Assembly (NCBI RefSeq): GCF_002261215.1
Contig: NZ_NEVS01000002.1
Span: 62,001 to 126,000, forward strand
Length of the DNA: 64,000 bases
DNA from: Bordetella genomosp. 11
Lineage (GTDB): Bacteria; Pseudomonadota; Gammaproteobacteria; Burkholderiales; Burkholderiaceae_B
Direction: 5' to 3'
In this document: positions 56,611 through 64,000 of the stretch, one piece after another
How positions within the stretch are numbered: the stretch's first letter is position 1
Layout: every line of letters starts with the position of its first letter
Position numbers and translations under genes: made by a program
Notes under the pieces: model-generated
Databases searched by the model: none
What the model saw: the letters and a program-made list of their open reading frames with translations, nothing else
What the model was told of the DNA's origin: nothing

Positions 56611-59600
56611 ATGCCCAAGCGTACAGACATAAAAAGCATACTGATCATCGGGGCCGGCCCCATCATCATCGGACAGGCCTGCGAATTCGACTATTCGGGC
56701 GCCCAGGCCTGCAAGGCGCTCAAGGCCGAGGGCTACCGCACCATCCTGGTCAACAGCAACCCGGCCACGATCATGACGGACCCGGAAACGGCGGACGTCA
56801 CCTACATCGAGCCCATCACGTGGCAGGCGGTGGAAAAGATCATCGAGCGAGAGCGGCCCGATGCGCTGCTGCCCACCATGGGCGGCCAGACCGCGCTGAA
56901 CTGCGCGCTGGACCTGGCACACAACGGCGTGCTGGAGCGCTACAAGGTCGAACTCATCGGCGCGAACGAGCAGGCCATTGAAAAGGCCGAGGACCGCCAG
57001 AAGTTCAAGCAGGCCATGACCGATATCGGCCTGGAGTCCGCCAAGTCCGGCGTGGCGCACACCATGGACGAAGCATGGGAAGTCCAGAAGCGCATCGCGA
57101 CCGAACTGGGCACGTCGGGCTTTCCCGCTGTGATCCGGCCCAGCTTCACGCTGGGCGGCACCGGCGGCGGCATTGCCTACAACGCCGAGGAATTCGAAAC
57201 GATCTGCCGGCGCGGGCTGGAAGCCTCGCCCACGAGCGAGCTGCTGATCGAGGAATCGCTGCTGGGGTGGAAGGAATTCGAGATGGAAGTCGTGCGCGAC
57301 AGCGCCGACAACTGCATCATCGTCTGCTCCATCGAGAACCTGGACCCGATGGGTGTGCACACGGGGGATTCCATCACTGTCGCGCCGGCGCAGACGCTGA
57401 CCGACAAGGAATACCAGATCATGCGCGACGCCTCTATCGCGGTGCTCCGCGAGATCGGCGTCGATACCGGCGGTTCGAACGTGCAGTTCGCGGTCAACCC
57501 GACCAATGGCCGCATGATCGTCATCGAGATGAATCCGCGCGTCTCGCGTTCGTCGGCCCTGGCTTCCAAGGCCACCGGTTTCCCCATCGCGAAGGTGGCG
57601 GCGCGCCTGGCGGTCGGCTATACGCTGGATGAGCTGCGCAATGAAATTACCGGCGGCGCGACCCCGGCGTCCTTCGAGCCGACCATCGACTATGTGGTCA
57701 CCAAGGTGCCGCGCTTCGCCTTCGAAAAATTCCCCACCGCCGACGCGCGCCTGACCACCCAGATGAAGTCCGTGGGCGAAGTCATGGCGATCGGCCGGAC
57801 GTTCCAGGAATCCTTCCAGAAAGCCCTGCGCGGCCTGGAAGTGGGCGTGGACGGACTGAACCAGAAAACCACCGATCGCGAAAAGCTGCAGGTCGAACTG
57901 GGCGAACCCGGTCCGGAACGCATCTGGTATGTGGGCGATGCCTTCGCCCAGGGCTTCACGCTGGACGAAGTCTACAGCCTGACGCACATCGATCCCTGGT
58001 TCCTCGCGCAGATCAAGGAAATCGTCGACATCGAGCTGGCGCTGGAACAAAAGACCCTGGCCGAGCTGGATTACGACACGCTGTGGCACCTGAAGCGCCG
58101 CGGCTTCTCCGACCGCCGGCTGGCCTTCCTGCTGGACACGTCCGAATCGGAAGTGCGCCGCCTGCGCCACCAGTTGAACGTGCGGCCGGTCTACAAGCGC
58201 GTCGATACCTGCGCGGCCGAGTTCGCCACGCGCACCGCGTATATGTATTCCACCTACGAGGAAGAATGCGAGGCCGCGCCGACCGACCGCAAGAAGATCA
58301 TCGTGCTGGGCGGCGGCCCCAACCGGATCGGGCAGGGCATCGAATTCGACTACTGCTGCGTGCATGCGGCGCTGGCGCTGCGCGATGACGGCTACGAGAC
58401 CATCATGGTCAACTGCAACCCCGAGACGGTATCGACCGACTACGATACCTCCGACCGGTTGTATTTCGAGCCGCTGACGCTGGAAGACGTGCTGGAGATC
58501 GTCCACAAGGAAAATCCCGTCGGCATGATCGTCCAATACGGCGGGCAGACACCGCTGAAGCTGGCGCGCGCCCTGGAAGCCAACGGCGTGCCCATTATCG
58601 GCACCAGCCCCGAGTCCATCGACGTCGCGGAAGACCGCGAGCGCTTCCAGAAGCTGCTGAACAAGCTCGGCTTGCGCCAGCCGCCCAACCGCACCGCGCG
58701 CACGGAAGCCGAAGCGTTGGCCCATGCCGCGGAGATCGGCTATCCCCTGGTGGTCCGTCCCAGCTATGTGCTGGGCGGCCGCGCCATGGAAATCGTGCAC
58801 GAGCAGCAGGACCTGGAGCGCTACATGCGCGAAGCGGTCAAGGTCAGCAACGATTCGCCGGTGCTGCTGGATCGCTTCCTGAACAACGCGACGGAAGTGG
58901 ACGTCGATTGCCTGGCCGACGGCGAAACCGTCTTCATCGGCGGCGTCATGGAGCACATCGAGCAGGCCGGCGTCCATTCGGGGGATTCGGCTTGCAGCCT
59001 GCCGCCGTATTCGCTGTCCGAGGACATCATCGCGGAGATCAAGCGCCAGACGTCCATGATGGCCAAGGCCTTGAACGTCATCGGCCTGATGAACGTGCAG
59101 TTCGCCATCCAGGACGGCGACGTCTACGTGCTGGAGGTCAATCCCCGTGCTTCCCGTACCGTGCCGTACGTGTCCAAGGCGACCGGGCTGCAATTGGCCA
59201 AGATCGCCGCGCGCGCCATGGCCGGCAAGACGCTGGCTTCGCAGGGCGTCACGCGCGAAGTGGTCCCCAGTTATTTCTCGGTGAAGGAGGCGGTCTTCCC
59301 CTTCGTCAAGTTCCCGGGCGTGGACACCATCCTGGGACCGGAAATGAAATCGACGGGCGAAGTCATGGGCGTGGGCGCCAGCTTCGGCGAGGCCTTCGTG
59401 AAGTCGCAGCTGGCCGCCAGCGTGCGTCTGCCCGAGACCGGCACGGCCTTCATCAGCGTCAAGCCGCAGGATAAGCCTCGCGCCGTCGAAGTCGCCCGCG
59501 GCCTGCATGCCCTGGGCTTCAAGCTGGTGGCCACGCGCGGCACCGCGGCCGAGATCGAAGCGGCGGGCATTCCCGTGCAGGTGGTCAACAAGGTCACGGA

Positions 59601-59856
59601 AGGGCGTCCGCACATCGTCGATATGCTGAAGAACGGTGAGGTCTCGCTGGTCATCAATACGGTAGAGGAACGCCGCAATGCCATTGCCGATTCGCGCGCG
59701 ATCCGCACGCAGTCGCTGGCGGCCCGGGTGACTTTCTACACCACGATCGCCGGCGCCCGAGCCGCCGTCGAAGGCATGCAGTATCTGCGGCAAGGACATG
59801 GGTTACAGGTGTATCCTTTGCAGGAATTGCACGCATCACTGAAACCGGCGGCTTGA
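56611..59856 (+). CDS. carB: carbamoyl-phosphate synthase large subunit
   Basis: The 1081-residue subunit with two ATP-grasp halves (each with a [13 protein letters not shown] or [20 protein letters not shown] start), the oligomerisation domain between them and the C-terminal MGS-like allosteric domain (from about residue 940, [14 protein letters not shown]). It makes carbamoyl phosphate from bicarbonate, ATP and ammonia. It starts 10 bases after carA. Full length and intact. Confidence 0.97.
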   Translation: MPKRTDIKSILIIGAGPIIIGQACEFDYSGAQACKALKAEGYRTILVNSNPATIMTDPETADVTYIEPITWQAVEKIIERERPDALLPTMGGQTALNCALDLAHNGVLERYKVELIGANEQAIEKAEDRQKFKQAMTDIGLESAKSGVAHTMDEAWEVQKRIATELGTSGFPAVIRPSFTLGGTGGGIAYNAEEFETICRRGLEASPTSELLIEESLLGWKEFEMEVVRDSADNCIIVCSIENLDPMGVHTGDSITVAPAQTLTDKEYQIMRDASIAVLREIGVDTGGSNVQFAVNPTNGRMIVIEMNPRVSRSSALASKATGFPIAKVAARLAVGYTLDELRNEITGGATPASFEPTIDYVVTKVPRFAFEKFPTADARLTTQMKSVGEVMAIGRTFQESFQKALRGLEVGVDGLNQKTTDREKLQVELGEPGPERIWYVGDAFAQGFTLDEVYSLTHIDPWFLAQIKEIVDIELALEQKTLAELDYDTLWHLKRRGFSDRRLAFLLDTSESEVRRLRHQLNVRPVYKRVDTCAAEFATRTAYMYSTYEEECEAAPTDRKKIIVLGGGPNRIGQGIEFDYCCVHAALALRDDGYETIMVNCNPETVSTDYDTSDRLYFEPLTLEDVLEIVHKENPVGMIVQYGGQTPLKLARALEANGVPIIGTSPESIDVAEDRERFQKLLNKLGLRQPPNRTARTEAEALAHAAEIGYPLVVRPSYVLGGRAMEIVHEQQDLERYMREAVKVSNDSPVLLDRFLNNATEVDVDCLADGETVFIGGVMEHIEQAGVHSGDSACSLPPYSLSEDIIAEIKRQTSMMAKALNVIGLMNVQFAIQDGDVYVLEVNPRASRTVPYVSKATGLQLAKIAARAMAGKTLASQGVTREVVPSYFSVKEAVFPFVKFPGVDTILGPEMKSTGEVMGVGASFGEAFVKSQLAASVRLPETGTAFISVKPQDKPRAVEVARGLHALGFKLVATRGTAAEIEAAGIPVQVVNKVTEGRPHIVDMLKNGEVSLVINTVEERRNAIADSRAIRTQSLAARVTFYTTIAGARAAVEGMQYLRQGHGLQVYPLQELHASLKPAA

Positions 59857-59963
59857 GCCGCCGCATGGCCGTGTCGGGCCCCTGGCGACAAAATGCTTTG
59901 CCGACCAGGGACCCGTCGGACGACCGAGGATAGGAAGAGCAGCGCGGGGCGCTGGAGGTCGAA

Positions 59964-60863
59964 ATGAAATGGTGGATACTCGCGCTTTTTATCGTCTGCG
60001 CGATCGTGGTGCATTATCGCGGCAGGGTACGACATCGGTTCTCCCGCCAGGTCCTGGATCACTCCACATTCACGGCTCCCATCAACGTTTTCATGTACGC
60101 GTTCTCGCGCGTACCGAACAAGCCCTATCTGTCGTTGGCGGAGTTCCCCGAACTCAAGATCCTGCAGCAGCGCTGGCAGGACATCCGCGCGGAAGCCGAG
60201 GCGCTGTTTACGGCCGGCCATATCAAAGTGGCGAATGCCTATAACGACGCGGGATTCAATTCCTTCTTCAAGAGCGGCTGGAAGCGGTTCTACCTGAAGT
60301 GGTACGACACCGACCATCCCTCGGCGCGCGCCCTGTGTCCGATTACCACCGGCCTGCTGGCCGATATTCCGACCATCAAAGGCGCGATGTTCACCGCGCT
60401 GCCGCCAGGTAGCCGGCTGCCGCGCCATCGCGATCCTTATGCGGGTTCGCTGCGATTCCACATGGGGCTGATCACGCCCAACGATGCCGACTGCTATATC
60501 GACGTCGACGGCCAGACCTACTACTGGCGCGATGGCGAGGCCGTCGTGTTCGACGAAACCTTCATTCACTACGCCGAGAACAAGACCGACATCAATCGGA
60601 TCATCCTGTTCGCGGATATCGAACGCCCCATGCGCTACCGCTGGGCGCAGGCGGTCAATCACTTCATTGGCGGCGTGCTGTTGCGCGCGGCTACCTCGCC
60701 CAACCAGGAAGGCGACCGCACGGGCGGTATCAACCGCATCTTCGGTTCTGTCTACGCGGTGCGGCGCTTCGGCAAGCGGGTCAAGAAGAAAAGCAAGCCG
60801 CTCTACTACATCATGAAGTGGGCGGTCGTGCTGGCGATCATGGCCTGGATCTTCTGGCCCTGA
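59964..60863 (+). CDS. lpxO: lipid A 2-hydroxylase LpxO
   Basis: A 299-residue Fe(II)/2-oxoglutarate dioxygenase that adds a 2-hydroxyl to a secondary acyl chain of lipid A. Hydrophobic anchors lie at both ends (1-17 and about 283-298). The iron ligands are read as H155 and D157 (LPRHRDPYAGSLRFH) and H202 (ETFIHYAEN), the Asp/Asn beta-hydroxylase pattern. The stop overlaps the next ATG by one base, coupling it to the SDR gene. Confidence 0.92.
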   Translation: MKWWILALFIVCAIVVHYRGRVRHRFSRQVLDHSTFTAPINVFMYAFSRVPNKPYLSLAEFPELKILQQRWQDIRAEAEALFTAGHIKVANAYNDAGFNSFFKSGWKRFYLKWYDTDHPSARALCPITTGLLADIPTIKGAMFTALPPGSRLPRHRDPYAGSLRFHMGLITPNDADCYIDVDGQTYYWRDGEAVVFDETFIHYAENKTDINRIILFADIERPMRYRWAQAVNHFIGGVLLRAATSPNQEGDRTGGINRIFGSVYAVRRFGKRVKKKSKPLYYIMKWAVVLAIMAWIFWP

Positions 60864-61654
60864 TGCCATCTTCCGCGCCGGCCTTGCGCCACGTTTTCAT
60901 CACGGGCGCCAGCAGCGGCCTGGGCCGCGCCCTGGCGCGGCATTACGCGGGGCGCGGCGCGCGCGTGGGGCTGGTAGGGCGGCGCGAGGATGCCCTGCGT
61001 GAATTGGCGTCGACCTTGCCCGGCGAGCACTCCTGGTACGCGATGGACGTGCGCGACCGCGCGGCGCTGCATGCGTCGGCGGCCGATTTCCTTTCGCGCT
61101 GTGGCGGTACGGTGGATGTGGTGATCGCCAGCGCCGGCATCAGCGCCGGCACGCTTACCCAGCAAGCGGAAGATTTCGACGTCTTCCAGTCCATCGTCCA
61201 GACCAATCTGCTGGCCACGGTCGCCACCTTCGAACCCTTCATCGCCGGCATGCGCCGGGCGCGGGCAGGGCGGCTGGTGGGCATCGGCAGCGTGGCGGGG
61301 GTGCGGGGATTGCCCGGAGCGGGCGCCTACAGCGCTTCCAAGGCAGCGGTGGCCGTGTATTGCGAAAGCCTGCGCACCGAGCTGGCGCGCGACGGTATCC
61401 GTGTGGTCACGATCGCGCCGGGGTATATCCGCACGGCGATGACCGAGCACAACCCCTATCGCATGCCCTTCCTGATGGAAGCCGACGATTTCGCGGCGCG
61501 CGCCGCCACGGCCATCGCCCGCGGGCACAGTTATCGAGTGATTCCCTGGCAGATGGGCGTGGCTGCGAAGCTGATGCGGCTGCTGCCCGATGCGCTATAC
61601 GATCGCCTGGCGCGCAACGCGCCGCGCAAGCCCAGGCAAGGCGGGCCGCGATAA
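60863..61654 (+). CDS. short-chain dehydrogenase/reductase
   Basis: A 263-residue SDR with the cofactor motif TGASSGLGRALA, NAG-equivalent IASAGIS, Ser of GSVAGVRGLPGAGAYSASK (Ser-Tyr-Lys with YSASK) and a C-terminal hydrophobic/basic tail. Probably NADP(H)-dependent, from GRREDAL after the second strand. The substrate is not known. Coupling to lpxO hints at envelope lipid metabolism, an inference. Confidence 0.87.
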   Translation: MPSSAPALRHVFITGASSGLGRALARHYAGRGARVGLVGRREDALRELASTLPGEHSWYAMDVRDRAALHASAADFLSRCGGTVDVVIASAGISAGTLTQQAEDFDVFQSIVQTNLLATVATFEPFIAGMRRARAGRLVGIGSVAGVRGLPGAGAYSASKAAVAVYCESLRTELARDGIRVVTIAPGYIRTAMTEHNPYRMPFLMEADDFAARAATAIARGHSYRVIPWQMGVAAKLMRLLPDALYDRLARNAPRKPRQGGPR

Positions 61655-61693
61655 GACAGGCCGCGGCGGCATGGACCCTGCCGCTTATGGCGC

Positions 61694-62335
61694 CTATACG
61701 ATGTCGTCGGCGGCCAGCGCCGCGATGTGCGTAACGTCGCCCCAGCCCATGACGTGCCAGCGCCTGTTGTCCACCGCCAGCCGGTTGACGCCCGCGTTCA
61801 ATAGCGCCGCGTCGCGCGCATGCGTCAGCGGTATGCCGTGGGCGTGGCGCCAGACGATGTCCAGTACGCCGCCGTGGGTGAAGACCAGCACCCGTTCCTC
61901 GCCATGGCGTTCCGCGATGTCGTCGATGGTGGCGACGATGCGGTTATGGAATTGGCGCAGCGTTTCGCCGCCATCCAGGGCGCGATCGGGTTCACGGCTT
62001 TTCCAGGCGGCGGACGCCTCGGGCTGTTCGACATCCAGCCGGTCCATGGCGATGCCTTCCAGCACGCCGTAGCAGCGCTCGCGCAGGCCGGGTTCCGGCC
62101 GCACCCGCAAATCCAGCCGTGTCGAGACCGGCTCGGCCGTCTGCAGGGTGCGCTGCAGGTCGCTACTGTACAAGGCGTCGAAGGGGCCGTTGCGCGCGTC
62201 CTGCGCCAAGCGCTCGGCCAGCAGGCGGGCCTGGTTCAGGCCATGGGCATTCAGCGGCGTGTCCTTCCATCCCTGGAGGCGGCGCGCCCGGTTCCAGTCG
62301 GTTTCTCCGTGGCGGATCAGCCAGATTTCTGTCAT
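61694..62335 (-). CDS. histidine phosphatase (phosphoglycerate mutase-like) family protein
   Basis: A 213-residue branch-1 histidine phosphatase starting TEIWLIRHGETDWNRARRLQ, with the catalytic RHGET, SSDLQRTLQTAEPV, RERCYGVLEG (acid residue) and VFTHGGVLDIV (second His). It may be a general phosphatase or a cofactor-dependent mutase; the short length favours a phosphatase. Convergent with the SDR gene. Confidence 0.88.
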   Translation of the reverse strand: MTEIWLIRHGETDWNRARRLQGWKDTPLNAHGLNQARLLAERLAQDARNGPFDALYSSDLQRTLQTAEPVSTRLDLRVRPEPGLRERCYGVLEGIAMDRLDVEQPEASAAWKSREPDRALDGGETLRQFHNRIVATIDDIAERHGEERVLVFTHGGVLDIVWRHAHGIPLTHARDAALLNAGVNRLAVDNRRWHVMGWGDVTHIAALAADDIV

Positions 62336-62435
62336 GGCAAAGGAAAGCGTTCGAGGAATAGGAAGCTTGCGGCAACCGCCATGCGGCGGGCGCCGAAAAC
62401 CCGATAGTATCCGCGAAAAAACCCGCGCCCGCCGT

Positions 62436-62882
62436 TCAGGCCGTGGTCACGCCCTTGGCGGCCTGGACCTGTTGCTCGATCAGCGCCGAGATCTGCGCCT
62501 GCAGCGTTGCCGCCTCGGCGTTCAGCGCCTGCAATTGGGGGGCCTTTTGCTCATCGGGTATCGAGCTGGCCTGCAGGCGCTGGATCTGCTGCAGCACCTG
62601 GCGCAGCTGCCGTTCCAGCTGCTTGATCGTCTGGCTGGTGGCGTCGTCGCCGCCGCTGTCGCTGGGCGCCGGGGTAGCAGACGCCGATCTCGCCTGGAAG
62701 TTCGTGCTGGTGCGCTGGCCGCCGGCCGAGGGCGTGCCATTGCCGCCCGCTGTGGACGCATCGCCGTTCAAGGCCGCTTTGCCGTCGTCCGGCGCGGTGC
62801 TGTTGTTCTGCAGCGCGCGCGGTCCCAGCAGCGTCGAGCCGTAGGCGGACGCCAGTGTGGAAGTAATCACCGAAATCGTCAT
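62436..62882 (-). CDS. FlxA-like coiled-coil protein
   Basis: A 148-residue protein. The N-terminal half is Ala/Gly/Ser/Thr-rich and disordered; residues about 80-143 form a coiled coil (TIKQLERQLRQVLQQIQRLQ, then heptads through QAQISALIEQQ), matching the FlxA-like family. The role of that family is not established. AGGA seven bases upstream supports the ATG at 62882. A 217-base gap follows on its 5' side. Confidence 0.7.
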   Translation of the reverse strand: MTISVITSTLASAYGSTLLGPRALQNNSTAPDDGKAALNGDASTAGGNGTPSAGGQRTSTNFQARSASATPAPSDSGGDDATSQTIKQLERQLRQVLQQIQRLQASSIPDEQKAPQLQALNAEAATLQAQISALIEQQVQAAKGVTTA

Positions 62883-63076
62883 GTCCGTTTCCTGGGAAGA
62901 TGGCATGACCCGAGCCCCGCGCACGCCGCCTTCCGGTCGGCGTCGGCCGGCCGGAAGGCGCCTGCCGGCGCACGCCAGGACTGGGTCCGTCGATCTCACG
63001 TCGACGGCGGTCCGCCATGGATGAGTAACGGCACGCTACCCTAAAAACTTGAGCCCCGATAAACTTGCGGCCGCCT

Positions 63077-63084
63077 TGTATACA
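63077..63084. promoter_or_regulatory. TGTATACA palindrome ahead of the permease gene
   Basis: An 8-bp palindrome in CTTGTATACATAA, 17 bases before the permease start. Similar sites bind GntR-type regulators of purine or pyrimidine use in proteobacteria, but I cannot assign a protein. Confidence 0.35.
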
Positions 63085-63100
63085 TAACCGAGGGGAAGGT

Positions 63101-64000
63101 ATGTCCGGATCGTATTTCCCGCGCTGGCGCCTGGTGCGCGATATGGCGCCCGGCGCCGTGATGGCGCCCGATGAACGCTTGCCCTGGCCCAAGACCGTCG
63201 CGATGGGCCTGCAGCACGTGGTCGCCATGTTCGGCTCCACCGTGCTGGCACCCTTGCTCATGGGGTTCGACCCCAACGTCGCCATTCTGATGTCCGGCGT
63301 CGGTTCGCTGATTTTCTTTGTCTTTGTCGGGGGCCGGGTGCCGAGCTACCTGGGCTCCAGTTTCGCCTTCATCGGCGGGGTGATCGCCGTGACCGGCTAT
63401 GCCGGCGCCGGCCCCAATCCCAATATCGGTGTCGCCCTGGGCGGCATCATCCTCTGCGGGCTGGCCTATACCCTGATCGGTGTGCTGGTATGGACGGCCA
63501 GCGCCGGCACGGGCGGCGGCGCGCGCTGGATCGAGGCGCTGATGCCGCCGGTCGTCACGGGCGCCGTGGTGGCCGTCATCGGCCTGAACCTGGCGCCGGT
63601 CGCCGCCAAAGGCGCCATGGGGGCATCCGGCTTCGATGCGGCCATGGCCGTCGTGACGATACTGTGCGTGGGCGGCATCGCGGTGTATACGCGCGGCATG
63701 CTGCAGCGACTGCTCATCCTGGCCGGATTGATACTGGCCTGCATCATTTATGCGATTTGCGCCAACGGTCTGGGGCTGGGCAAGCCGATGGATTTCTCCG
63801 GCGTGGCGCACGCGGCATGGCTGGGCCTGCCGCATTTCGCCACCCCGGTATTCCAGGCCTCCGCGATGGGACTGCTGATACCGGTGGCCATTATCCTGGT
63901 CGCGGAAAACCTGGGCCACATCAAGGCGGTCAGCGCCATGACCGGGCGCGACCTGGATCGCTACCTGGGACGCGCCTTCGTCGGCGACGGTGTCGCCACC
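63101..64000 (+). CDS. uracil/xanthine permease (NCS2 family), 3' part outside window
   Basis: The first 300 codons of a nucleobase:cation symporter 2 transporter. It begins LPWPKTVAMGLQHVVAMFGSTVLAPLL (residues about 27-53), then GRVPSYLGSSFAFIGG and VAENLGHIKAVSAMTGRDLD, which contains the NCS2 substrate-site Glu-Asn-x-Gly motif. The AGGGGAAGG ribosome site is only one base from the ATG at 63101, so a start slightly downstream is possible. Uracil versus xanthine specificity cannot be fixed here. Confidence 0.88.
   Translation, partial: MSGSYFPRWRLVRDMAPGAVMAPDERLPWPKTVAMGLQHVVAMFGSTVLAPLLMGFDPNVAILMSGVGSLIFFVFVGGRVPSYLGSSFAFIGGVIAVTGYAGAGPNPNIGVALGGIILCGLAYTLIGVLVWTASAGTGGGARWIEALMPPVVTGAVVAVIGLNLAPVAAKGAMGASGFDAAMAVVTILCVGGIAVYTRGMLQRLLILAGLILACIIYAICANGLGLGKPMDFSGVAHAAWLGLPHFATPVFQASAMGLLIPVAIILVAENLGHIKAVSAMTGRDLDRYLGRAFVGDGVAT

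Overview
The window is a 64 kb, GC-rich, densely packed chromosomal segment. Its gene content points to a betaproteobacterium of the order Burkholderiales, most likely Bordetella or a close relative in the Alcaligenaceae. Reasons are the amgK-murU / lptD-surA-rsmA cluster, the glyQ-glyS-gmhB-plsC operon, the dnaX-ybaB-recR order, two periplasmic binding proteins of the Bug (TctC) family, an endonuclease-type MutL, and GC-rich intergenic repeats. The genus is an inference; no 16S gene is present.

Layout. 1-6.8 kb: cell-envelope genes (peptidoglycan recycling kinase and uridylyltransferase, LPS export LptD, chaperone SurA) and the 16S rRNA methyltransferase RsmA. 6.8-12 kb: glycerate kinase divergent from pyruvate kinase, a fused SpmA-SpmB protein, peptide deformylase and glyoxalase I. 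12.2-14.4 kb: a Bug protein and a PhnW-like aminotransferase that lie between gloA and the glyQS-gmhB-plsC-ygjP operon (14.4-19.9 kb). 20-24 kb: an enoyl-CoA hydratase, class I fumarase and an MFS transporter. 24-29.7 kb: hda-HAD-pcnB-folK, purM and miaA. 29.7-41.6 kb: mutL, dedA, amiC-tsaE, fumC, an AEC permease, a second Bug protein, ybaK, a GlxA-type regulator, an HD-domain protein and a PbpG-like endopeptidase.

42-47.3 kb is the most accessory-looking part. It starts beside a tRNA-Arg(CCU). It holds a zinc importer operon (znuCBA) preceded by a 20-bp perfect palindrome resembling a Zur operator and by an unrecognised 48-codon membrane microprotein coupled to znuC. Next come two tandem paralogous genes of unknown family that share a conserved ~120-bp leader with the same dyad at the same place. 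This pair is the best candidate here for something undescribed.

47.4-64 kb returns to core genes: 4.5S RNA (ffs), dnaX, ybaB, recR, then a CaiB-type CoA transferase with an SsuABC-like importer, a repeat cluster, carA-carB, lipid A hydroxylase LpxO, a short-chain dehydrogenase, a histidine phosphatase, a FlxA-like coiled-coil protein and the start of a uracil/xanthine permease cut by the window end. No CRISPR array, insertion sequence, prophage or complete rRNA gene was seen.
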